DNA from: Cornus controversa
Taxonomy: Eukaryota; Streptophyta; Magnoliopsida; Cornales; Cornaceae
Length of the DNA: 64,000 nt
Reading direction: 5' to 3'
Assembly (NCBI GenBank): GCA_026545225.1
Contig: CM048851.1
Coordinates: 30,317,956 to 30,381,955, forward strand
Below, piece after piece: positions 40,301 through 52,700 of the stretch. The position numbers and the translations under genes are program-made. How positions within the stretch are numbered: position 1 is the stretch's first letter; each line of letters starts with the position of its first letter. Under the pieces are notes generated by a model. The model worked only from the letters and a program-made list of their open reading frames with translations, had not been told where the DNA came from and did no database searches.

Positions 40301-43300
40301 ATGATGAAAAAGGTTGAGGAGCTAGGGGTTATCCGAGGTTTTCCAATAGGGAGAGAGCCCAACCATTTAGTGGTGTCTCATTTGCTTTATGTAGACGATA
40401 CTATTGTTTTTTGTGATGCAAGGGAGGATCAGCTGAGACATTTGAAATTCATTTTGATATGCTTTCAGGCAGTTTATGGCCTGAAAATTAACATCTGAAA
40501 GAGCGAGTTGGTCCCTGTTGGGGAAGTGGCCGGAATTCACGAGTTTGCTACTATCTTGGGATGCGGAGTTGGCTCTTTTCCGACTTCTTACTTGGGAATG
40601 CCGTTGGGAGCGTCGTCGAGAACAGTCTCCACATGGGACCCTGTCATAGAGAGATTTGAAAAGAGGCTTGCAGGTTGGAAAAAACAGTACCTATCGAAAG
40701 GAGGGCGGCTTACTTTAATGAAGAGCACTCTTTCGAATCTTCCAACTTATTTTCTGTCCTTATATCCGATGCCGATGGCAGTTGTGAGGCGGCTCGAGAG
40801 GATTCAAAGCAAGTTTCTCTGGGGCGGATTAGGGGATGAGTTCAAATACCACCTAGTGAGTTGGGGGAAGGTGTGCACTCCGATTCAAAAAGGGGGCCTG
40901 GGAATAAGGAGGTTAGAAAAATTTAACAAGGCTCTTCTGGGCAAATGGCTTTGGCGCTTCGGAGTTGAGAGGACCAGGCTGTGGAGGAGGGTTGTGGCAT
41001 GTAGAGGTGGAGAAGAAGCTGGCGGGTGGAGGTCATCGGAGTTGAACCTTCCGGTGGGAGTGGGGGTTTGGAAAGGCATTCGGAAAGGATGGGATGAGTT
41101 TTCCAAACACATTCGCTTTAGAGTAAGAAATGGGAGACATATCAGTTTTTGGGAGGACATCTGGTGCGGGGATCTACCTTTGGCCTGTAATTTCCCTAGA
41201 CTCTTCAGGATTGCATCGAATAGACAAGCCTTAGTAGCCGACTGTTATGAGCTTGATAGCGGACGACTGTCTTGGGTTGTGAGCTTTCGTAGGGCTTTTC
41301 AAGACTGGGAGCTTGTAGAGGTAGCGGAGCTGCTAACCACTTTGTATAGTCACGTGCTGGAGGGAGAGGGGATGGATGAGATGGTGTGGATGGGATCCAA
41401 GAGGGGAACATTTGAGGTTCGTTCCTACTATAGACTCCTTTCGGATCTCACGAGTCCCAACTTTCCTTGGAAGGCTATTTGGAGAACAAAGGCCCCTTTG
41501 AAGGTGGCCTTCTTCACTTGGACAGCTATCGTGGAAAAGATTCTTACCATTGACAACCTTAGGAGAAGAGGCCGTTTTATGATAAATTGGTGTTGTATGT
41601 GCAAGAGGTCAGAGGAAACTGTGAATCATCTTCTTCTTCACTGCACAGTGGCGAGGGACGTTTGGTCCATGTTCTTGGTTGCGTTTGGTATGGACTGGGT
41701 GTTTCCTAGATCCACGAAGGAGATGATAGAGGCTTGGAGAGGGTGCACAGTGGATAGCCGAGCCAGGGATGCTTGGAGGGTCACTCCCCTTTGTTTATGG
41801 TGGGGTTTGTGGCAAGAGAGGAATAGGAGGCGCTTTGAGGACGTGGAGTCTTCTATTTGGTCTCTCAAATACAATATTTTATCTCTTTTATTTTTTTGGG
41901 TATACGGGAAAAATTGTACATCGGATGGTCAAGTAGTGGACTTTCTAGATAGCTTAAATCTATAGTTGGCTGTTTTTGTTGTTCTTCGGGTTCGCTCCCC
42001 TTTGAGCGTCTTTTAATGAATTTATACTTATCAAAAAAAAAAGTTAAAAGCAGATAGAACCCATTTTTTGATGGGCATGCTTAGCCCGGCTAGGCCTCTT
42101 GGTTGCTCCTACACTAACCTTTTGACAGCTTATTGTTTTACTGATTTTCAATTAGGAATATAAGAAGATCTAACGCACTAAATAAATCTAAGATAAAGTA
42201 TATTTTGTATTCATGGTAGTATTATCAGTAATCTGCTATTATACCAGGGGAAAACCCTTTGTTTTGGTGTTTGGTGTGTCCTTCCTTGAGTTTGGCGGGC
42301 CCTATCTCGAGTACTGCCATTTAGCAGTATGAAAAGTTTTTACTTTTGATGGGTTAAAAGAACTGAAAAGAGATAATGGGACATAACTGAATGCAGTAAG
42401 AAATATGACGAGGAACGGCACTATGCATGTAAAGTGCCCCCCGCACCCCACCACCACCACCACCACCCCACCAAAAGAATTAAAAAAAACACACACCACT
42501 GGGTTATGCCAAATACCACAGTGAGCATGCTTGAGGCTTGGAGAGGTTCTATAGTGGGGCTCAAGCTACAAGCCCGAGATGTTTGGAGGGTGACTCCCCT
42601 GTATTTATGGTGGGGCTTGTCCCTGTGTTTATGGTTGGGCTTGTGGAGGAAAAGGAATAGGAGGTCCTTTGATAGAAAGGAAACTCCTATTCTTAAGTTC
42701 TCTATTATTGGTTCTTTATTTTTTTGAGTTTTTGGGAGATATTGTAAATCTATGGTGGAAATAGTGGATTTTGCGGATATGTTAAGAGCTTAAGTCACTT
42801 TGGTCCCTGTGCAGTTGTTCTTGGGATGGTCCCCTTTTGAGGGTGTTTAATGATATTTTACACATTAAAAAAAATGTAGTTATTGGATCTATTCGACTGA
42901 CATCTGAGATGAGGTATCTGACTTTATTTAAAGGTCTTATGGTTTACTTTGTCCAATGCTCAGGCCTTGCTGCATCATATAGTAGGAATTTTCCAACCAT
43001 TTAGGTTCAATTGATGGAGCCAACAACTTATTGGCTGCAAGGACCCCAAATACCATTTTAATGTGACACACATAGCATGAAAATATTTACCTCTGTGTTG
43101 CAACAATATTTATCTGCTTCAACATATAAAAATAAAATCATGTTTGATAGTACAAGCCTAGTTAGTAAATTCGCGAATGATACGCGTACGTACGTTTTTT
43201 TAAAAAATACTTCTGTTTGCCATTCACTCCTAAAAGATATGGTAAAATATGCGTATTTTAAGTTGAAAACGTATAAAAATCTTTAATTTGTCTCTCGTAC

Positions 43301-43717
43301 TAGCAACGGTTGTTTAATTCGCCTTATATCCCAACTATTTCTAAGTTTAAACCGCATTTCCAAGTTTAAACCGTATAAAACTCTTTGATTAGTCTATTCC
43401 AACTATTTCCCAAGTTAAAATTGTCTACCATAGAAGAAGTGACCGTTTAATTAACCTTATTTCCCAATCCCTTTCATTTCATTTCATTTTACAATCATAA
43501 TTGGTAAGTCTTATATCTCAACATTTTTCCATTTTCTTTAACAAATCCTAATTTCTAAGCCCATTGTCTATTGAAGATCAACAGTGTTTAATTTAAGTAA
43601 TGAAATTTTATGAATTTATGTCTTAATGACATACAATTGTATAGCAATATATATGTACACAAACTTTCTAATTATGGATTATTTGGAAATTTGGAGAATG
43701 AAATTAGATTGTTAGAG

Positions 43718-43762
<45 letters not shown>

Positions 43763-46700
43763 TGGTTATGGATTGTTTGGAACATTGTTAATTTTTTTTT
43801 TAAGTTTATGGATTTTATGATAATTGTGACAATGTCAATTTGCATGAAATAAAAATTTATTTTTATTATTTGTTACATTTTATTTTATTGCTTTTACTTT
43901 TATGAAGATATGATATATAAAAAAATAAATAACATGTTTATAGCCGAATTTTTTGTTCCGAATTTTTAACACATACAACGTATTACACGCATATGTATTC
44001 GTATTACGTTTCCGTTTTTTATAGCCGAATTTTTGTAATGTATTTTTTTTTTTAAATCGAATTATACTCGTACGTTTCTGAATCCATCTTTTTCTCATAC
44101 CGTATTTTACTAACTATGAGTACAAGGACCAAAACTTCAGTTTTGATAGAGAATTAACAAAAGGTCCATGATCTAGACCTAGAGAGGGGGGGGATGAATA
44201 GGTCATGTTTGCTGCATTAACTAACTTTGACTACTTTTCAATTTTTAACTAAATCACCAATAATTTAACATAAATCAGAACAAATAAACTGAAAATCTAT
44301 CAATCTATCCCATGAACATATCACATCAATGATATAGAAAGTTATTGTTACGACTAGCCCACACCATGTAGATATTGTCCGCTTTGTACACTCTCCTCTC
44401 AGTGCTCACAATTTTTTTCAAAACGTGTTTACACAGTTAAGAAATGTCCACACATATAAGTGTCATCAAATCTCTTCTCTTGGGCAACGTAGGACGTCAC
44501 AATCACCCCCTCTTGGGACCCAATGCCCTCGTTGACCGGTCTCTCATGAGCTTGTGCACGCTCCCCCTATTTTCGGCTAAGGATTGGCTTTGATACCATT
44601 TAGTGGTCGATACACTCTACCCTCCTAAAAAAAATTTGTCCTCGAAATTTGTGTACCTTATTTCAAGTTGACTTTGGAGTAGTATCCTCCAGTCTAGGTG
44701 GTACAAATACAAAGACTCTAGCTCCACCTTATTGCTTCTTTGTGCTCTGAGTCCCCTATTGTCCACTTAGTTGACGTTTAGGGCAAAATCCAGTTGTGTG
44801 TTCTCTTTCCTTACAGTAATGGCAATTACCCCGAATAGTATAAGGCCCTGTTGTCTTTGCATCTCCCACAGGCACAACAACTTTGGACACTAGTTACTCT
44901 TTGTCATTTTCCTGGCTGTTGTTGACCTTGTCTATTTATAGGACCCTTACCCCTCTGATCTTGTTTCTGTTCCCTCTATCTTCGGTAAGACTCATTATCC
45001 CTCTCTATCACCAAAGCTTTGTCGACTACTTTTGCACAAGTGTCGACTCGATGCCCCACTACTGACTTTCAAATTGAAGGATGCAATCCTTTTTCAAACT
45101 TTCGTACTCTACGCAACTCATCAGTCAACATCTGTGATGCAAAGCGGGACAAATTTCGCCTCATATTGGCTAACAATCAGAGTAGTTCCCTGTGCTAATG
45201 TTAGGAACTCTATTTCCTTTTGCTCTATAATTGTTATAGGGATATATTTCTTAGTGAATTTTGCCTTAAAAGTCTCCCAAGTCATCACCTCCACATCCTC
45301 CATCCGAGTCACTGACTCCCAACAATGGTAAGCACCTCTAGATAGTAAAAATGCTACCAATTTCTGCTTCTGAACCTCTATACATGTCATTAGTCTGAGA
45401 GTCATCTCTACATCAAGGATCCACTTGTCAGCCTCTAGCGGATCCACTGTCTCATTGAAGGATGTAGCACCAAGTCTCCGAAGCTCCCTAACCATAACAG
45501 ACAAGGTCACAGCTCCAGTCGGTTGCACAGGAGCCATTACTCCAGCTACTACTTGTGGTGGTGGAACCTCCTCTAGCTCTCGTCTGCTGATTATTACGCT
45601 CCAACATCTCTAAATGATCGGTCAGTGCTCTAAACATCTCCATTATCTCAGCAGTACTAGGGTTACCAGTCGGTGCTGAAGAAGTACCGGTTGTTGTGCC
45701 ACGGTTTACGGTGCCAAAGCCTGTGCCCTTACTACTGCTTCCACCTCCTCCAGCCATTTCCTTCAATAGGAAATCAAATTGATTAGTCCTATATATTACA
45801 ACTAACGATAACAACTTGAATCAAGACCCCAAATACTCCTAATTCAGATAATTGTTGAGAAAATAAGCCTCCAATCACGTACCACCAAATATTACGATGT
45901 GACGATAAGTAAACAATCACGAAGCAATTTGAAAGAACACACCAAGAATTATATGTGGTTTGGCTAAACAAGCCTATGTCCACGGAGAGCCTGATTTCAC
46001 TATATAGATTGTAACATTACAAATTGAAGAATTGTACCAGCACACTCAACTCTCAACCATTAACCCTTGTACATCCAATTTCACTCAAAAGGAACTCACA
46101 AATTCTAAACAAGAATTCTCTCTCTAAGTGCCCTCTCAAAACAATGAAAGTGACCTCTTAATTTAAAAGAGAGTATTGCCTCTTTTTTTCTTATAAATCT
46201 CAACCTATAACATAGGTAACTATTTATAGAGCCGAATTCCTTGGTGGAAAATGATTACAATTCCTTAATGCCCAAGACTTGCCTAACAAGAACTTTCTTT
46301 CCTTGAGACCAAGACTTATCTGCTAAGAAATTACATAATAAGATACAACTCTCTAATGGAAACCTAATCACAATAGGAATTTGAACCAACCCAACAAAAA
46401 CAACGGTTATGAACAATAGGTTTCACTTAAACCTAAGCTTTGTTAGAGTTCGATATCCTGAAAAGATCTTATACCTAAGCTTTGATATTATTTGTCACGA
46501 CCCGCCCACACTGTGGGAATGGCTAGAGGAGGTGGAAGTAGTGGGGCACAGTCTGTGGCACAACGGCCGGTACTTCTTAAACACTTGTTGGTATAGTGGT
46601 AACCCCGGTACAGCTGAGATAATGGAAATATTTAGAGCACTGACTGATCGTTTAGTGATGTTGGAGCGTGCTAATCAACAGACGGAAGTTAGGGGAGGTG

Positions 46701-49700
46701 ACCCAACACAACCAGAGTGAGTTGGGATAGAGGCACTAGCTCAATAGGAGAGAGTTAGAGAAGAGGTTCCACCACCATAGGTAGTAGCTAGAGTGGCGGC
46801 TCCTATGCAGTCAATTGGAGATCTATCTTTGTCTGCCATGGTTAGGGAGCTTCGAAGATTTGGTGCTACATCTTTCAGTAGGACAGTGGATTTATTAGAG
46901 GCTGACAAGTGGATCAGTGATGTAGAGAAGGCTCTTAAACTAATGACATGTTTAGAGGTTCGGAGGTAGAAATTTGCGGCATTTTTATTGTCAGGAGATG
47001 CTTACCACTAGTGGGAGTCAGTGACTCGGACGGAAGATGTGGAGGTATGACTTAGGAGACTTTTAGGATGAAATTCACTAAGAAGTATATCCCTAGGACA
47101 GTTAGAGAGCAAAAGGCAATGGAGTTCCTATCATTAGAGCAAGGAACTACTACGACTGTTAGCCAGTATGAGGCTAAATTTGCTGAGTTATCCCGCTTTG
47201 CACCTCAGATGATGAGCTGACTAGAGTACGGAAGTTTGAGCGTGGATTGCATCCTTCTATTAGGAAGTCAGTAATGGGGCATCGAGTCGACACTTATGCT
47301 CAAGTAGTGGACAAAGCCTTGGTGATAAAGAGTACCGACGATAGAGGGAACAAAAACAGGATCAAAGGAGTAAGGGTCTTATACAGGGTCAGCAACAGTA
47401 TGGGAAATGACAAAAGGTAACTAGTGGGGACCAGTTCGGAGCTGTTGTGTTTGTAGGAGAGGCGTAGAGAGCGGAGCCTTGTACTTTTTGGAGTAATTGT
47501 CATCTTTGTAAGGAAAGAGGACACACAACTACATTTTGTCCTAAACGTCAACTAGGTGGTCAACAGAGAGCTCAGAGCACAGAACAGCAACAAGGTGGAG
47601 CTAGAGTCTTTGCACTTGTACCACCTAGACTGAAGGATGCTACTCCAGAGTTAACTTGAAATAAGGTACATAAATTTTGGGAATGAAAATTTTTTTGAGT
47701 GTAGAATGTAACGACCACTAAAATTATAATATAAAATAATGATTGTTTAAAGGGGTAAAATTGTGAAATAATAATTAAGTATTTAAAATAATAATAATAA
47801 TAATATAAATATAATCCTAATCTGAATAGGAGAGTCATCTGATTAGGGAGACTATATATACATATATAGGGTTGTCTGCAAACCCTAGGGTTATACAATA
47901 CAAACCGGTCTACCGTCTTGAAGAGAGAGAATTAAAGGAGATTAGAAGAACTTGCAAAACTACCAGGTAAGTGATATTCTACTGATTTACAAGAATTTTC
48001 ATGTCTTAGTAATGTATAGAATTTAAATTAATTAGTTGATAGATAAGAAAATACTCTTTATGTATATATATATATATATATACTGGTGAATATAAATATG
48101 TTGGAACAATCAACAAGTGCTATATATGTGTGTGTGTTTGTGTGTGTGTGAGTGCTTGTGTTTATATGCGGCAGGAACCATGTAATATAGATGTGTGGAT
48201 ATATTTCCAGTAAGTGGAGGATTGTGACTTCTGCATGGCCGAACAAGGATTTGGGCAAGATTTACGTTACATCCTAGTGGAACACTTTGAACCTATGCAT
48301 GTGGGTTGTGTATGGATTAGAACACAACCTGGATTTGCACTTATAATTATTTTCGAAGATTTAAAATTTAGTACACCCATGATCTTGAGATTATTTTAAT
48401 GTCTATTAGGATTATATGGTTGTGTGCAATTCCAATCGAGCTCGTGTAGGCTCACCTAGCCAATTTGTTGGAGGCAGGCCCGGGTGGTACATTACCCACC
48501 ACCTCTGGTTCAGTGGTCGGTGAGTTTGACAGAGCACTCAGGACTCTCGCAAGAGTGGTTGCTGGCTTCTCAGATCATCGGCTAAAAAAAGCATTATGAA
48601 TGTTTGCCTGCCTTTGCTTGGAAGGGTTGGATAAGGAGCCTCTCCTCGAACTGGTCTTGCATAGTATGACATTTATACAATTCTTCATAAATGAATAAGG
48701 CTACGAGATAGAAACATAATATAATCTAAAATCAACAAACCTTGTCCACATGGCTCAACTAGCACACTAAAGTATAAATTTATACAACTCGTCATAAATG
48801 AATAAGGCTACGAGATAGATCATTATATAATCTAAAATCAACAAACCTTGCCTGCCTCTGCTTGGAAGGGTTGGATTAGGAACCTCTCCTCGAACTGGTC
48901 TTGCATAGTATGACATTTATACAACTCATCATAAATGAACGAGGCTATGAGATAGAAACATTATATAATCTCATCATAAATGAATGAAGCTACGAGATAG
49001 AAACATTATATAATCTCGTCATAAATGAATGAGGCTATGAGATAGAAACCTTGTATAATCTAAAATCAACAAACCTTGTCCACGTGTCTCAACTAGCACT
49101 AAAGTATAATCAATCATGAGCCAATTCCTTCTCATCTAAAAATAACAATGGGCATTTTCAACACCTTCAAATTATAGAAACATCTAACATTTCTAGGTAT
49201 TAGCCAATTCGATCACTCTCAAATCACAAGTGCATCCAATTCGCCTAGTGGGAAAATCAATTTCAATTACCTCCCAATCATGACCACATTTTTTTTTTCA
49301 TCTGGTTGACTAGGATGGTACAAGGCTACTGCCTGATCAACCACAAGGCTTTTAAGTGGTCTTCCAGATGATCCATGTGATGTGGGATGTCACAAAAAAT
49401 TTCATGTGAAAACCCCAAAAGAGAAAAATCACGGTTCAGTCGGATCAAATTCACTATATGAAATAGATATTAAACTAGGTTACCCCAGTTTTCTCTTGAC
49501 ACAGACTGATACACCAAACTCACTCAGAGTCTCCAGGCACACAGTCCACTCCATCCACAAATTCGGCAATCTACTTCTTCAATAGCTCTTTAATCTCCAC
49601 ATTAGTCGTCCAAACCAATCTCAAATGAGTAGGTTGATCGTGTTGAACTCTAATTCAGCTCAGCAGTAGTGGATCAACACATGCATAAAGACCCACTAAT

Positions 49701-52700
49701 CTATATGCAAAATGGTTGATGAATGAAAAACAAAATTATATGCACTCAAAAATAACCTCACACAATAAATTGTTTTCTGTTGTATGTATCTACCATATCC
49801 TCCGTGTCTCTGGTTTTCTGAAGTATTTATAGACAAAATAAGTAGTAAAGATTAGGATTCTAGTGTTTTAATCACAATAGGAAACTGCTTTTCCAAATGA
49901 TTCGATTGATCGAGTTCCGATGTCGATCGATCCACATAATTATAATTGCATGAACCGTAATTTGGTGAGTGCATGTATGTGTGTCAAATTACCTTTATAC
50001 CATTGGCTTTAATGATTAACGTTCTACCCTTGATTGTAACTTCATTTCCAATTTTGTCCTTGGACAAGAGGTAACTATCTTGACACTAACTTTCAATAAA
50101 CTAACTGAAACTAAAAATAGAATTACTGATCTTGTTTTTATCACAAAATATGTCATTCTAAGCTCTATTGACCTAACAATCTCCCCTTTGACAAATTCGT
50201 GACAACCATTAAAAAAACTTCATAATACAATACAACTGAAATCAAACATTGATATAGGCTGCAAAATAAACAGAGGCTATAGCCAATTCATTAAATCAAT
50301 GTGTGAGAAACCTATAAACCAATCATAAAAATAAATGTAAGACAATAAGAATTGAACAAAATAAAATAAAATGCCCTTAACATATGCATAACAGACCAAA
50401 CATAATCAATCAAGGTAAACATGTTAAGATAAGCATAATTACTCAATCAAAACATCCATTCTATTCCTTTTTGTCACAAAATTGACAAATTAAGCAATAT
50501 TTAAGAGAGAGACATATAAACAAACTTACTATTTCATTACTTAAAGAAGAAATACACCAATCCAAAAGTGTATTAAAGCTCTAACCAAGTCTTGTTGACT
50601 TGTACAAAATTTGGAGCATGTAGACTAAAAATTAAAACATAGATCATAATCATAATATAACCATAAAGTGCTAGATATATAGAGAAAAAGAGAACCACTA
50701 AGGATTGTTACTACCACTACTGCCACTTGATCCGGCACCTCCATAACTTCTAATCATGTCTTCAATTCGACCCATGTCGTGATGAATGTTTTGCAAGTAT
50801 TGGAGGAGCTCTTGAGGAGAAACAACATCTAGCTGTTTGTTGAGCATCCATGAGCCAAAAGTTGGTCATTGATTGCTCGAGTCTACAATTGTCATCAGTA
50901 GTGGCATAAGAAAATAGTTGAGTCAGGGAATGAGGTGGTGCTGCTGCTGCTTCTTGTTAGGGGAAGTAACCTTCTTTTTCTTCTCCTTCAGAATCACTTG
51001 AGGCGATGTTGACATGATCATATCGAAGATTAGAAGGAAGATGGGAAGTGCTTTGAGTGACCGAAATACGATTGAGAATGCTCTTAGATTTAGTCATCTT
51101 TTCTTGTGGATCAAACTGAACATCACAACTAATCTCAATGATTCATGAGATGAGTTCAAGGAAGGGTAGAGCTTTCCATTTGTTGTTATCTGTCCCAAAA
51201 CACATCATCTTCACAGTTGTCGGGAGAATGATGGCTTCACCCGTTCTAATGTAATACAAAAATTCCAACCTTTGTGTGGAGAGTTCTTGATGATCTTTCA
51301 AATCAATGTTGTGCTCCATTATTTTGTTGAGAATTTGATATTGAGACTTAGGTTGGAAGCCTAGAAACTAGCCAAATTTTGCACTTGTCAGGCACAAAGC
51401 ATGGAGTTGATGTTTTTTTATGTGATGGTGACATTATCACCATGGGCTAAGACCGATCCATTCTCAGGTTGTGCAATACCCATCACATAGCTGATCAATT
51501 TGGGATTAACTACCAATTCTATGCCATCATAAGAAGTTTTAAAGGTCAATTTATCCTAATTGATTTTGTGCATGTTGGAGAAGACTTTCACCGGGGTGTA
51601 GTAAGGAATACCATAGTGCATGCAACCCATTGCTATCCTCAAGAGTTGATCATCCCATCAATCTTACAGGAACTAAACTCGCCAAGTGTGACTCTCCTCT
51701 CCACCACAAGCAAGCGATTAGCATATACCTCATTTGTAGCGTTTCCTTGTGTTTTTTATAATGAGGTGATCATATAGGTCGGTGGAAGTGTATCATGGCT
51801 GCTCCAAGGGTGCATGAGGTTGTGATGATGTACCTTCTCCGTCCTTCTGAGCTCTCTTGGGATTTAAATGAGTTTCGTTACCGGCCATGAGCACAACCAA
51901 GGCAAGTATCCAAAGAGCAAAAGCCATTTGAGAAAACTATAGGGCACAAGAAAGTAGAAAAAGGGTTTAAGAGGGTTCTAGATAAAGAGTACTTAGAGAG
52001 AAGATACAAAGTTGGTATGAAAAAGAGTTAGCAGGGCTTGGTAATTATAGAGGATTTGATAGCCTTGTCCTTTTCTAAGGAGTGGAAGATATGTATTTAT
52101 GGGAGGTAGAAAGTTGGTAGGAAAGGGGTCCTCATAGTTGTGCGTTTTAAATTAGGAAATAATTTCAATCCCTTTGATCCATTGACGAGTCAGTCAAGCT
52201 TACTATTTCCTGTCGATCAATCAAGGTATCGATCTAGGCCTACTAAATTTAATACCCTGTGTCTTTCCAACTTTTGATTGATTGAAATCTTTTTGGAATC
52301 CATTTCAATCGATGGAGACATCGATCAAGGTTGTCTTGATCTCAGCTCTCATTTTTTGCTATTTAGTCGATGATCGACGCACACTGTTTCGAGGATAGTA
52401 CAAGGATTGAAACTCTAGGCTCTGATAGAGAGTTGGCACAAGGTATGTGATCTAGACCTAAAGGGGGAACAGGATTTGTAGGCTGTTTTAACTAACTACT
52501 TTTCAAATTTTTAACTAAATTACCAATAACTTAAACTTAAATGAAAACAATAAACTGAAAATTTGTAAATCCATCATGCCATGAACATATCACATCAATC
52601 ATATATAAAGTAAAGCAATAAGAAGCATGCACAATGGATACCAAGATTTTTACGTGGAAACCCTGAAGGGAAAAACCACAGATCCATTTCCATTCAGATC

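Larger units (their letters stand above)
37940..42042 (+). mobile_element. L1-type LINE, nearly full ORF2, 5'-truncated ORF1
   Basis: The element carries the end of ORF1, all of ORF2, the 3' leader GTCTTTTAATGAATTTATAC, TTATC and an A10 tail at 42033-42042. ORF1 ends at 38331 and ORF2 starts at the ATG 38321, an 11-bp overlap. The left end is uncertain within about 20 bp because no target-site duplication was found. It is inserted beside the gypsy fossil in TFIIA-gamma intron 2 in the same orientation as the host gene. Few lesions suggest it is younger than its neighbours. Confidence 0.9.

Noticed and set aside
44883-45331. Plus-strand frames across the gag fossil
   Set aside because: They are antisense to a recognisable Ty3/gypsy gag reading frame.
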